A stretch of 39,263 nucleotides of DNA from Extensimonas perlucida (GTDB taxonomy: Bacteria; Pseudomonadota; Gammaproteobacteria; Burkholderiales; Burkholderiaceae_C): assembly GCF_007655255.1 (NCBI RefSeq), contig NZ_VMYE01000027.1:1-39263 (forward strand), read 5' to 3'. Made by a program: the position numbers and the translations under genes. Under the pieces are notes generated by a model that saw only the letters and a program-made list of their open reading frames with translations, was not told where the DNA came from and made no database searches. Shown piece by piece: positions 25,992 to 34,817 of this stretch (position 1 is the stretch's first letter; each line of letters opens with the position of its first letter).

Positions 25992-27764
25992 ATGCTTCAA
26001 CTGCTTCGAGACGTTTATGCCCAATTAACCCCACGCCGCCGCTGGCAAATGCTGATGGTGCTGCTGCTGATGGTGGTGGGCGCGGCTGCAGAGTTGTTCA
26101 CCATGGGTGCCATACTGCCTTTTTTGGCCCTGCTGACCCAACCAGATAGGGCAGCGCTGCCACCAGTGGCGGCGCGCGCCTTGCAGGGTGTTGCCGGCTG
26201 GTGGGGTGTGACCCCCTTGTTGGCGGCCTCGGGCCTTTTTGCGGTGCTGGCTGCGGCGGCGGCCGTTTTGCGCCTGCTGCTGACTTGGGCAAGCTCGCGC
26301 TTTGTGTTTGCGGTAGGGGCAGACCTGGGCGAAGAGGTGTACCGCCGCATTTTGCAGCAGCCCTACAGCTACCACTTGCAGCACAACAGCAGCGAAACTT
26401 TGGCCGGCGTTGGCAAGGTTTCCATTTTGGTCATGGGCTTTCTGGCTCCGGCCATGCAATTGCTGATTGCCAGCGTCATGGCCGTGGTATTGCTCGTGGG
26501 CATGTTGTTGGTCAACGTTCAAGTAGCCCTGATGGCGGGGCTGACCTTTGGCGGCATGTATTTCTTCATCAACCGCTGGGCCAAGCGCCAACTGCACCGC
26601 AATGGACAGGTCATAGCGGTAGCTGAAGCACAAAAAATCAAAGCGCTACAAGAAGGGGTGGGCGCCATACGCGACGTGATATTGGACGGCAACCACCAGG
26701 TGTATGTGGCCGCATTTGCTGGGAGTGACCGACCGCAGCGCACAGCCCAGGCGCTGAACAACGTGCTGGCCAGCGCCCCCAAATACGTGGTGGAAAGCGC
26801 AGGCATGGTGCTGATCGTTTTTCTGGCCTATTACCTTACGCAACAGGCGGGCGGTGCGGCACAGGCTGTGCCTGTGCTGGGTGCGCTGGCACTGGGGGCC
26901 CAGCGTGTCTTGCCGCATATGCAAAACATTTATAACGCAGTGGCCTATATGCAGGGCAACCAGTCTGGCGCAGCGGACGCCATCGCTTTGCTGCAATTGC
27001 CAGTGCCAGCGGCGCAGAATGCAGGGCGTTTGGCAATGCAAAAACCCGAGGCAACACCGAAAGCGCCATTGCTGGACTTGCAAGGGATTTTTTTCTCTTA
27101 TGGCCATAACTTGCCCGCCGTGCTTAAAGGAGTGGATTTACAAATAACCCGAGGGCAGCGCATTGGTTTTGTGGGGGCCACCGGCAGTGGCAAAAGCACG
27201 CTCATTGACTTGATCATGGGCTTGCTGTCGCCTACAGCGGGCAAGATGCTGGTGGATGGGATAGAGCTTACTGCGGCCAATATGCAGGCTTGGCAAAAGC
27301 GCATAGCCCACGTGCCGCAGGCCATTTTTTTGACCGACAGCAGCATCGCAGAAAACATTGCGCTGGGCATAGCCAAAGAGGCCATAGACATGCCGCGTTT
27401 ATGGGCCGCCGTAGATCAGGCGCAACTGAGAGATGTAGTCAACCAGCTGCCCCAAGGCCTTGATACGCGTGTCGGGGAGCGCGGAGTGCAATTGTCAGGT
27501 GGTCAGCGCCAGCGCATAGGCATAGCCAGGGCACTTTACAAAAATGCCGATGTGTTAATTTTGGACGAGGCAACCAGTGCGCTGGACAGCGACACCGAAA
27601 GCAAGGTTATGGATGCCATTTACAGCCTTAACCCTGAAATGGTGGTGCTGATGATTGCGCATAGAACATCTACATTGGCACGATGTGGCATGATTTATAA
27701 GATGGCTGCAGGAAGAATGATCCAACAAGAGGCGGGAGAAGATAAAAATGCAGGTAAAACCTAA
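25992..27764 (+). CDS. PglK-like ABC transporter (lipid-linked oligosaccharide flippase)
   Basis: A 590-residue half-transporter with six membrane segments (about 15-310) fused to an ATPase domain (about 350-580): Walker A GATGSGKS (about 393-400), signature LSGGQRQRIGIARAL (about 500), Walker B DVLILDEATSALD, and the switch His in MIAHRTS. It resembles PglK-type flippases, which move undecaprenyl-linked oligosaccharides. With no Wzx in the window, it is the best flippase candidate. No clear ribosome-binding site precedes 25992, so the frame opening at 25872 might start earlier. Confidence 0.83.
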   Translation: MLQLLRDVYAQLTPRRRWQMLMVLLLMVVGAAAELFTMGAILPFLALLTQPDRAALPPVAARALQGVAGWWGVTPLLAASGLFAVLAAAAAVLRLLLTWASSRFVFAVGADLGEEVYRRILQQPYSYHLQHNSSETLAGVGKVSILVMGFLAPAMQLLIASVMAVVLLVGMLLVNVQVALMAGLTFGGMYFFINRWAKRQLHRNGQVIAVAEAQKIKALQEGVGAIRDVILDGNHQVYVAAFAGSDRPQRTAQALNNVLASAPKYVVESAGMVLIVFLAYYLTQQAGGAAQAVPVLGALALGAQRVLPHMQNIYNAVAYMQGNQSGAADAIALLQLPVPAAQNAGRLAMQKPEATPKAPLLDLQGIFFSYGHNLPAVLKGVDLQITRGQRIGFVGATGSGKSTLIDLIMGLLSPTAGKMLVDGIELTAANMQAWQKRIAHVPQAIFLTDSSIAENIALGIAKEAIDMPRLWAAVDQAQLRDVVNQLPQGLDTRVGERGVQLSGGQRQRIGIARALYKNADVLILDEATSALDSDTESKVMDAIYSLNPEMVVLMIAHRTSTLARCGMIYKMAAGRMIQQEAGEDKNAGKT

Positions 27765-28659
27765 AGCCAGTGTTATTTTGCCGGTGTTCAACGCGGGAAA
27801 ATACCTGACGTCTGCTATTGAATCTGTGCTGCAGCAAACCTTCACCGATTTTGAATTGCTTTTGCTGAATGACGGGAGTACTGACGATTCTCTGGAAGTA
27901 ATGCGGCGCTATGCCGCTCTGGATGCACGCTGCCGCGTTATTACCCGCGAAAATAGGGGGTTGGTATACACTCTGAATGAGGGCGTAGAACTGGCTCGCG
28001 CTGAGGTGCTCTTTAGAATGGATGCCGATGACCTATGCTTGCCAACCCGCTTTGCAAAGCAAATGTCCTATTTGGACGCGCACCCGGAGTGCGTGGCGGT
28101 GGGGTGCCGTGTGATGCTGATAGACCCAGATGGTGATTTCCTATGCCCCTTTGTGGAAACGTTTGAACACGCGGCAATTGACGCTGCACACATGCAGGGG
28201 CATGGTGGTGCGATTGTCCACCCTGCAGCGGCCATGCGTAGAAAAACGGTTTTGGAGGTGGGGGGATACCGTTCAGCATTTAAGCATGCCGAAGACTTGG
28301 ACTTGTTTCTGCGTATGGCTGAGCAAGGGCAACTAGTCAATCTGCAAGAGATACTTTTTAGATATCGGCAACATCCCGGAAGTATCGGGTACAAGCATCG
28401 GGAGGAACAGATTCATGCCGCACGGAGGGCAATCAAAGAAGCAGAGGAGCGCCGTGGGCTAGTGCAATATGATCCGCAAGAAAATGAGGTAAATTTCCGG
28501 TTGGAAAATAGTGTAGAAATATACCAGCGTTGGGCTTGGTGGGCATTGTCCGGGAGAAATGTCAGAGTTGCTCGCAAATATGCATGGAGTGCATTAAAAA
28601 ATTCTCCGCTGGCTATGGATTCGTGGCGTTTATTATATTGCGCGATGCGTGGAAGATAA
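27748..28659 (+). CDS. Family 2 glycosyltransferase
   Basis: A 303-residue GT-A enzyme with ASVILPVFNAGKYL at the N-terminus, LLLLNDGSTDDS for the nucleotide, and the metal-binding DAD at residues 92-94 (RMDADD). ED in HAEDLDLFLRMAEQG (about 183) fits the catalytic base region. It probably adds one sugar to the EPS repeat unit. GGGAG lies upstream, and the start overlaps the flippase gene by 17 bases. Confidence 0.88.
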   Translation: MQVKPKASVILPVFNAGKYLTSAIESVLQQTFTDFELLLLNDGSTDDSLEVMRRYAALDARCRVITRENRGLVYTLNEGVELARAEVLFRMDADDLCLPTRFAKQMSYLDAHPECVAVGCRVMLIDPDGDFLCPFVETFEHAAIDAAHMQGHGGAIVHPAAAMRRKTVLEVGGYRSAFKHAEDLDLFLRMAEQGQLVNLQEILFRYRQHPGSIGYKHREEQIHAARRAIKEAEERRGLVQYDPQENEVNFRLENSVEIYQRWAWWALSGRNVRVARKYAWSALKNSPLAMDSWRLLYCAMRGR

Positions 28660-28672
28660 AAGAATTATTTGT

Positions 28673-29434
28673 ATGCGACTGCATGTTTTTATTATAGGGT
28701 GGACAGGTTGGGAAAGGTCTTGTGAGATCATCGCGACTATGGTATTGCCGCATGTGGAGCGATTGACGGTTGTGTACTCCAATTCTAGTGAAATAGATTA
28801 TGAGGGGGTTGGTGAAATAGTTAGAGTTCCTGATGATTGGTTCTATGGAAGAAAATTTGAAGAGTGCTTGAGGCGTTTTGATGGCGATGTGATGCTGCAG
28901 ATTCAGGCGGACGCAACTTTGGATGAGGCGGGTTGGAAGCGTTTGATTGAGCGATGTAGGTTTGCTTTTAATAAATATGAACGCATTGGGGTGTGGGCGC
29001 CTGAGGTTAATTATACTCCGTGGGATTTGGAAGTTGTGGCAATATCCGACTCCGATGATGAGAATATTAAACATGTAGCGCAAACGGACGGTATTGTTTG
29101 GGCTTTGTCGAATTCGGTTGTGGAGCGCCTCAAGAATATGAATTTTCGTGAAAATAACCTGGGGTGGGGGCTGGATTGGGCTTCGATAGTTTATTCTTTA
29201 TCAAATAATTTATTGGTCTTGCGGGATTTGTCTGTCTGTGTAAAGCATCCCAAGGGTAGCGGATATTTGGGAGAGCAAGCGGAGCGGCAAATGAAAGAAT
29301 TTTTGACGCAGTTAACCAAGCAAGAGTGGGTTCAATATGTCTTGCTTAAAGAAATGATAGAAAATAGAAGTGCAAAACGCTGGGCTGATAAGAGAACTGC
29401 CTGGCAAAAGTTACTATCTAAAATTTTGCGATAA
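28673..29434 (+). CDS. Unrecognised AT-rich gene, possibly a divergent glycosyltransferase
   Basis: A 253-residue protein, hydrophilic and without membrane segments. MLQIQADATLDEAGW (about 78-92) could be a degenerate DxD region of a GT-A fold, and the later DGIVWALSNSVVERL and GWGLDWASIVYSL blocks are arranged as in some GT2 relatives, but I cannot assign a family. It is clearly more AT-rich than most of its neighbours, which suggests recent acquisition. I use the ATG at 28673; a GTG at 28649 would overlap the previous gene by 11 bases. Confidence 0.6.
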   Translation: MRLHVFIIGWTGWERSCEIIATMVLPHVERLTVVYSNSSEIDYEGVGEIVRVPDDWFYGRKFEECLRRFDGDVMLQIQADATLDEAGWKRLIERCRFAFNKYERIGVWAPEVNYTPWDLEVVAISDSDDENIKHVAQTDGIVWALSNSVVERLKNMNFRENNLGWGLDWASIVYSLSNNLLVLRDLSVCVKHPKGSGYLGEQAERQMKEFLTQLTKQEWVQYVLLKEMIENRSAKRWADKRTAWQKLLSKILR

Positions 29435-29441
29435 CAGGCCG

Positions 29442-30572
29442 ATGAAAATTGTTTTTCTTCTCCCCACTGTCGGCTATTCGGGTGGTATACGTGTGGTTGC
29501 CATTTATGCCCAGTGGCTGGCCAGCGCCGGGCACGAGGTGATTCTTGTTTCGCAGGCTGAAAAAGTCCCTTCACTGAAGCAGCGGTTGAAAAATTTATTG
29601 CGCGGCAGGGGCTGGGGAAAATATAATCCCGTACCCGCTTCGCATCTCGATGGCTTAAATCTTGAGCATCGTGTAATTCCTTCTGGGAAAATTCCCGGTG
29701 CGGCCGATGTGCCTCGTGCGGATGTTTTGATAAGCACATGGTGGGAGACGGCGGAATGGGCTGCGAAATTGCCAGCGGACCGAGGTGCCAGAGTTTATTT
29801 CATTCAGCACCATGAGGTTTTTGATTTTGTTCCGCGTGCGCGATGCGAGGCCACCTACCGTTTGCCATTTCACAAAGTGGTCATCGCGAAATGGCTTGAA
29901 GATTTAATGGAAAATCTCTATGGGGATGATTCCGTGGAGCTCGTTCCTAATGGGGTTGATCATGCGCTTTTTTATGCACCGCCGCGTGGTAAAAATATGT
30001 TTCCAACGGTGGGAATTTTATATCACGAGGCCCAGTTCAAAGGGGCAGAAATTGCCTTAAGTGCAGTTGATAAATTGAAAAACAGATACCCAAATTTGCG
30101 TGTAATTGCTTTGTGCGGGCGTCCGCCCTCTGGCCTTTATTTTTTACCAGAGTATGTTGAGCTCCATGTGCAACCGCCTCAAGAGGCATTGAGGGATTTA
30201 TATGCAAGCTGCGACGTGTGGTTAACCACAAGCCGCAGCGAGGGCTTCAATCTCATGGCCATGGAGGCCATGGCTTGTCGTACTCCGGTTGTTTCTACCC
30301 GTACCGGTTGGCCGGTGGAGGGTGTGAAGGATGGCATAAACGGCTATTTGGTAGATGTAGATGATTCCGAAGCTGCTGCCGAGGCTTTGGCCAAAGTGCT
30401 TGAATTGCAAGATGACCAGTGGCGAACCATGTCATCCAACGCCTTTGCAACAGTGGCCGATGCCAGCTGGGAGGCATCTTGCCAGCAGTTCGAAAGGGCC
30501 TTGCATCGAGCCTGTGGGCGCGCTAAGAATGGCGAAATAGAGGGCGTGCCAAGCGGTGGGGGTGTTGCATGA
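29442..30572 (+). CDS. Family 4 glycosyltransferase
   Basis: A 376-residue GT-B enzyme. The N-terminal domain begins KIVFLLPTVGYSGGIRVV, with the Gly-rich acceptor loop. The C-terminal domain carries the EX7E motif in SRSEGFNLMAMEAMACRTPVVS, diagnostic for retaining GT4 enzymes. It starts 7 bp after the previous stop. Donor and acceptor cannot be read from sequence. Confidence 0.88.
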   Translation: MKIVFLLPTVGYSGGIRVVAIYAQWLASAGHEVILVSQAEKVPSLKQRLKNLLRGRGWGKYNPVPASHLDGLNLEHRVIPSGKIPGAADVPRADVLISTWWETAEWAAKLPADRGARVYFIQHHEVFDFVPRARCEATYRLPFHKVVIAKWLEDLMENLYGDDSVELVPNGVDHALFYAPPRGKNMFPTVGILYHEAQFKGAEIALSAVDKLKNRYPNLRVIALCGRPPSGLYFLPEYVELHVQPPQEALRDLYASCDVWLTTSRSEGFNLMAMEAMACRTPVVSTRTGWPVEGVKDGINGYLVDVDDSEAAAEALAKVLELQDDQWRTMSSNAFATVADASWEASCQQFERALHRACGRAKNGEIEGVPSGGGVA

Positions 30573-31197
30573 TGGGCCTGCTGCGAAAAATTGTGCGTGC
30601 GTACAGTTGGCGTACTGGCAAGGCACAAAGCCTGTATCGTCGTGTTTGCCAGCCAAATAGTCTGGAGTGGGGTGGTTTTTTGGCCCGTTGGGGTGGTTTC
30701 CAGTCCATTGGTCATCAGACTTCAATCAACATTGGGTGTGTGGTAACGGACCCTGCTTACACTAGGGTGGGTACTAACGTCATCCTTTCGGATTGCGTAC
30801 TTTTGGGGCATGATGCTTCTATCAATGTGCTGAATAACCAGTTCGGGAAAAACTGGACTCAGTTGGTCCCGTGATTATTCAAGACAACTGTTTCGTCGGC
30901 CATGGTGCCATTGTCTTGCAAGGGGTCACTATAGGTCCGAATTCGATCGTTGCAGCAGGTGCGGTCGTTACCAAGGATGTGCCCCCCGGCGTGGTAGTTG
31001 GCGGTAATCCGGCGCGCATCATTTGTACGACTCAGGAGTTGCTGCAGAGAGTGGAAGAGCGCAGCAATAGCTATCCATGGATCGACTTGATCAGGCAGCG
31101 CGAGGGTGCGTTCGACCCCGCGTTGGAACCGGAATTGGTGCGCCGCCGGGTGGCTTATTTTTTTGGCCCCAAGACGCCGGATGCGCCGTTTATCTGA
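30569..31197 (+). pseudogene. Hexapeptide-repeat acyltransferase split by a -1 frameshift
   Basis: One left-handed beta-helix acyltransferase (about 209 residues) read in two frames. The first frame (30569-30874) ends GKNWTQLVP. The second, with a GTG at 30871, starts [21 protein letters not shown]. Between them, the second frame read backwards gives KLDSVGPV, the expected family continuation. The break is at GGGAAAAAC (30845-30853), where one A fewer than expected is present. It is either inactivated, two fragments coupled by GTGA, or rescued by -1 slippage at G-AAA-AAC. If working, it would O-acetylate an EPS sugar. Its start overlaps the GT4 gene (ATGA). Confidence 0.7.
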
Positions 31198-31209
31198 GAG
31201 GGAAAAAGC

Positions 31210-31395
31210 ATGCAAGACAGATACGCAGGATCGCCATCGGTTGGCCGCAGGCAGTGGTTGCTTCTTGGTGGAGCGGCTCTATGGAGTATTGCGCTTTTGC
31301 GGCGCAAGTCTGTAGCACCCTCAGCCGCAGATGGCTTTGTGGTGGTCAATGGGTGGGTGTTGCCTGCCACTTACTTTGCGACGGCACGCGCATGA
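31210..31395 (+). CDS. 61-residue microprotein with Tat-like signal, coupled to GMC oxidoreductase
   Basis: The frame begins at 31210 with GAGAGGG about 8 bases upstream. GRRQWLLLGGAALW (residues 12-25) combines a twin arginine and a hydrophobic helix, followed by RRKS and a short tail with DGFVVVNGWVLP. Its stop overlaps the next ATG as ATGA. In gluconate/fructose-type dehydrogenases a small Tat-bearing subunit exports a GMC flavoprotein that has no signal of its own; this could be a minimal analogue. The family is not recognised and the function is inference. Confidence 0.6.
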   Translation: MQDRYAGSPSVGRRQWLLLGGAALWSIALLRRKSVAPSAADGFVVVNGWVLPATYFATARA

Positions 31396-32840
31396 TCCGT
31401 GATTTTCAGCAAGTTAAAAACCTGTCCCGCTACGATGTATGCGTGATAGGTGCCGGCCCGGCCGGTATCACCCTGGCCTTGGGCTTGGCCGCTAAAGGGT
31501 GGCGCACTGCGTTGCTGGAGGCTGGCGACCGTGAATACAGTGAACGCTCGCAAGCCATTTATCAATCAGCGCAATCTAGCGGCACAGACATTTATCCTGG
31601 TTCCACACGCTTGCGCTATTTGGGTGGAACGTCTAACCATTGGGCGGGACGCTGCCGTCCATTTGAGCGCGATGATTTCATGCGCCCGCCGAAAGGCGGT
31701 TTACCAGGATGGCCGATCGCTTTTGAAGAAATGCAACGCTATCTGCCGGAGGCAATGCAAATTTTGGATTTGCCTGCTGAGGGCTTTAAGGCCGTAAATC
31801 CGGATTTGCCCGGTGGTTTGTTTTTGGCTGATCATTGGGCTTTGAGCGCCCCTACGCGCTTTGGAGTGAAATACGCCGCAGCATTGCAAGCCTCTAACAA
31901 ATTGGACTTGCTGCTGAATTGTAATTGCGTGGAGCTTTTTTACCAGTCTAACGGGCAAGAGCTAAACGGAGTAAAGGTGGCGGATTACAACGGCCAAACT
32001 GCTGTAATTCAGGCAGAGCGTTATGTATTGGCAATGGGAGCTTTAGAAAATGCGCGCTATTTGCTTCACAGCGATAGCATGCGTGCCGCCAAAGTGCCAG
32101 GATTGGAATGGGCTGGCCGAGCGTTCATGGAACACTTTAACGTAGGTTTGGGAACTTTTGTGTATGCAGAAAGTGTTCCGGAGGCTGACCGGCAATATTT
32201 TGCGGGGGATGTGTTAGCAAAACAAATGGGGGTAGGGAAGGGCAATGTATCCTTAGGTATTTTGCAAGAGCTAAAATCGTATGGCCGCACAGCGGCTGTA
32301 AAGAGTTTCTTGAAGAAAATTGCTTGCGATATGAACATTGCGGATAAAGTTCAGTTTATCGCTAATTTTAATTGTCCAGGTGCTGGGCAAATTGGAACCC
32401 TGTTGGAGCAATTTCCCTCGCGTGCCGGCAGCAGAGTGACATTGCTTGATGAGCGCGATTCTTTTGGAGTGCGCAAAATTAAAGTTCACTGGGAATTGAG
32501 TCAGGAAGATCAATATTCTATACGAACCATCGCTAAAGAATTTGCCATGCAGTTTGCTAGGGCTGGTTTGGGGTTTGTCCGGTTGAGTGATTTTATTCTG
32601 GATGAAAAAAAGTCTATCCCTGTGATTCCGCACGCCCACCATATGGGAACCACTCGCATGGCCGCTTCGCCAGATTGGGGCGTTGTGGATAAAAATTGCC
32701 GCGTTTTTGGGGTAAATAACTTGTACGTGACGGGCAGCAGTGTATTTGCTACCGGGGGCGGAGGTAATCCGACCATGCCGCTGTTGCAGTTGACCTTGCG
32801 CCTTGCGGATCATCTTCATTCGCTCGGCAGGGCAGGATGA
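31392..32840 (+). CDS. GMC-family FAD-dependent oxidoreductase
   Basis: A 482-residue flavoprotein. N-terminal Rossmann motif VCVIGAGPAGITLALGLA with the E at the end of strand 2 (LLEAGD), an FAD-binding GGTSNHWAGRC block, and a C-terminal GMC domain with HAHHMGTTRM and VTGSSVFATGGGGNPTMP, where the catalytic His/Asn pair lies. It oxidises an alcohol, perhaps a sugar hydroxyl on a precursor or on the EPS. It has no signal peptide, so it is cytoplasmic unless carried by the microprotein upstream. It overlaps both neighbours by 4 bases. Confidence 0.85.
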   Translation: MIRDFQQVKNLSRYDVCVIGAGPAGITLALGLAAKGWRTALLEAGDREYSERSQAIYQSAQSSGTDIYPGSTRLRYLGGTSNHWAGRCRPFERDDFMRPPKGGLPGWPIAFEEMQRYLPEAMQILDLPAEGFKAVNPDLPGGLFLADHWALSAPTRFGVKYAAALQASNKLDLLLNCNCVELFYQSNGQELNGVKVADYNGQTAVIQAERYVLAMGALENARYLLHSDSMRAAKVPGLEWAGRAFMEHFNVGLGTFVYAESVPEADRQYFAGDVLAKQMGVGKGNVSLGILQELKSYGRTAAVKSFLKKIACDMNIADKVQFIANFNCPGAGQIGTLLEQFPSRAGSRVTLLDERDSFGVRKIKVHWELSQEDQYSIRTIAKEFAMQFARAGLGFVRLSDFILDEKKSIPVIPHAHHMGTTRMAASPDWGVVDKNCRVFGVNNLYVTGSSVFATGGGGNPTMPLLQLTLRLADHLHSLGRAG

Positions 32841-33796
32841 GTTTGCGCAGCATGCTCGACATCCTCATCGTCAACTACAACACGGCCAGTTTGCTGGCCC
32901 CTATGTTTGACGCTTGCGAGCGGGCGAGGCAGGGTTTGCAGGTGCGTTATTGGGTGGTGGATAACGCCTCGCGTGACGATTCGGTGGCTGTGTTACGTGC
33001 GCAGTTTCCGTTTGTGGGCTTGGAGGTCAATGCCGAGAACGTGGGTTTTGGCCGGGCCAATAATCAACTGCTTAAAAATGTGCAAGGTGATTATGTGCTG
33101 CTGCTGAACACGGATGCCTTTGTGCAGCCGGAAACCTTGCAGCGCACTTTGGCCTATATGGAGGCCCACCCGCGTTGCGGGGTGCTGGGCGTGAAGCTGG
33201 TGGGCCGCGACGGTGCCTTGCAGCCGAGCTGTCGCTACTTTCCCACACCCTGGAATGTATTTTTGGCACGAACGGGGTTGGGCCGGTTTTTCCCCCAGAC
33301 GTGCATGGTTGACGATATGGAATGGGACCATGCGAGCGTGCGCGAATGCGATTGGGTGCCCGGGTGTTATTACCTGGTGCGCCGACAGGTGTTGGACCAG
33401 CTGGGTTTGTTTGACCCGCGCTACTTTTTGTATTACGAAGAGGTGGACCACTGCAAGCGTGTGAAAGAGGCGGGTTGGCAGGTGGTGTATTACCCCGACA
33501 CCTCTGTGGTGCACATTGGGGGCGAAAGTGCCAAGTCTGAGGGCGAATTGTCTGCAGCGGGGCGGCAAATTTCTGCCTTGCAGATTGAAAGCGAACTGCT
33601 TTATTTTCGTAAACACTATGGTCTGGGTGGGTTGCTGGGGCACCTGGCGTTGGTGACCTTGGGTGACGCTTACCTGTTGATCAAAGACTTGCTGAAGAGG
33701 AGCGGCTGGGATGCGGCGGGCTATCACTGGGCGCATTGGCGGCAAACCTGGCGCTTGTGTAGGCAAACTCGCTGGGCTACGCAGCCCACCAGATAA
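32837..33796 (+). CDS. Family 2 glycosyltransferase (rhamnosyltransferase-like)
   Basis: A 319-residue GT2 enzyme of the rhamnosyltransferase-like subgroup: LDILIVNYNTASLL, VVDNASRDDS, ENVGFGRANNQLL, the metal site LLLNTDA, and VPGCYYLVRRQVLDQLGLFDPRYFLYYEEVDHCKR with the catalytic acidic residues. ATGA overlap with the GMC gene. An ATG at 32852 is also possible. It probably adds a deoxysugar or hexose to the repeat unit. Confidence 0.88.
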   Translation: MSLRSMLDILIVNYNTASLLAPMFDACERARQGLQVRYWVVDNASRDDSVAVLRAQFPFVGLEVNAENVGFGRANNQLLKNVQGDYVLLLNTDAFVQPETLQRTLAYMEAHPRCGVLGVKLVGRDGALQPSCRYFPTPWNVFLARTGLGRFFPQTCMVDDMEWDHASVRECDWVPGCYYLVRRQVLDQLGLFDPRYFLYYEEVDHCKRVKEAGWQVVYYPDTSVVHIGGESAKSEGELSAAGRQISALQIESELLYFRKHYGLGGLLGHLALVTLGDAYLLIKDLLKRSGWDAAGYHWAHWRQTWRLCRQTRWATQPTR

Positions 33797-33798
33797 TT

Positions 33799-34320
33799 AT
33801 GTTTCACCACATTCGAGGCGACTTGGCCGCGCATGGCGGCGACTGGGGGGCCCAGGGGTTTTGGGCGCTGGTGGTGTATCGCTTTGGCCGATGGCGCTAT
33901 AGCGTGCGCCCGGCTTTGCTGCGCAAACTGTTTTCATTCATTTACAAGTTGTTGTTCAAGCTGGTGCAAATCGTCACAGGTATTGAGTTGCCGTGCGAAG
34001 TGCGGTTGGGTAAAAATTTTGTGATTGATCATTTTGGTGGCATCGTAATCAGTGGTTATGCGAGCTTTGGTGACAATTGCCGCATACGCAATGGCGTGGT
34101 CGTGGGGCTGCGGCGGGTAAGTGAGCCCTGTGCGCCCGAGATTGGCAACAACGTGGACATTGGGGCTGGGGCCAAATTGCTGGGCAATATACGCATAGGG
34201 AACAACGTGGCCATAGGTGCCAATGCCGTGGTGCTGTGCGACGTGCCCGACAACCACGTAGCCTTTGGCGTCCCTGCTGTCATCAAACCCAGAAAGGCGC
34301 TGGCATGCACTCAGACGTAA
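33799..34320 (+). CDS. Serine-acetyltransferase-like hexapeptide acyltransferase 1
   Basis: A 173-residue left-handed beta-helix enzyme. A short N-terminal helix region precedes hexapeptide repeats from about residue 65 (IGNNVDIGAGAKLLGNIRIG, IGANAVVLCDVPDNHVAFGV). It resembles the CysE-like family, and the catalytic His is probably in VIDHFGGIVIS. In this setting it likely O-acetylates an EPS sugar rather than making cysteine. It starts two bases after the previous stop. Confidence 0.8.
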   Translation: MFHHIRGDLAAHGGDWGAQGFWALVVYRFGRWRYSVRPALLRKLFSFIYKLLFKLVQIVTGIELPCEVRLGKNFVIDHFGGIVISGYASFGDNCRIRNGVVVGLRRVSEPCAPEIGNNVDIGAGAKLLGNIRIGNNVAIGANAVVLCDVPDNHVAFGVPAVIKPRKALACTQT

Positions 34321-34817
34321 GCAGCACCATGCCTGACTGGAGCCGTGAATACAAACGCCCCGGGGAGTGGAACCCGGGTAAAAGTCTTTTGGCAAGCATC
34401 CGCGCTTACCAAAAGCACCGTGGCAGCCGCCATCTGCTGGCCCCCTTATTTTGCCGTTGGGCCGTGCTGCGTCACAGATTTTGGAGCGCGGTGAGTGGGG
34501 CCGACATTCCGCTGAACAGCCAGATTGAGGGCGGTTTGCTGCTGCCGCATCCGAATGGAATAGTGATTCATCCTGCGGCCAAAATCGGACCGAATTGCCT
34601 GCTTTTTCAACAAGTGACCCTTGGTACGCGAGCCGGTACAGAAGCGCCCGTGCTGGAAGGGCACGTGGATGTAGGGGCTGGAGCAAAATTGCTGGTCGGC
34701 ATTCGCGTGGGGGCGCACGCGCAAATTGGGGCTAATGCGGTGGTGTTGGTTGATGTGCCAGCGCATGCTTTGGCAATCGGTGTGCCTGCGGTAGTGCGAG
34801 AACTGTCTCATGGTTGA
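34305..34817 (+). CDS. Serine-acetyltransferase-like hexapeptide acyltransferase 2
   Basis: A 170-residue paralogue of the preceding gene: LLPHPNGIVIHPAAKIGPNC and VDVGAGAKLLVGIRVG repeats, ending AIGVPAVVREL. I start at the ATG at 34305 with AAAGG upstream, overlapping the previous gene by 16 bases; MPDW at 34329 is an alternative. The pair sits in tandem and probably modifies two positions or sugars of the EPS. Confidence 0.8.
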   Translation: MHSDVSSTMPDWSREYKRPGEWNPGKSLLASIRAYQKHRGSRHLLAPLFCRWAVLRHRFWSAVSGADIPLNSQIEGGLLLPHPNGIVIHPAAKIGPNCLLFQQVTLGTRAGTEAPVLEGHVDVGAGAKLLVGIRVGAHAQIGANAVVLVDVPAHALAIGVPAVVRELSHG

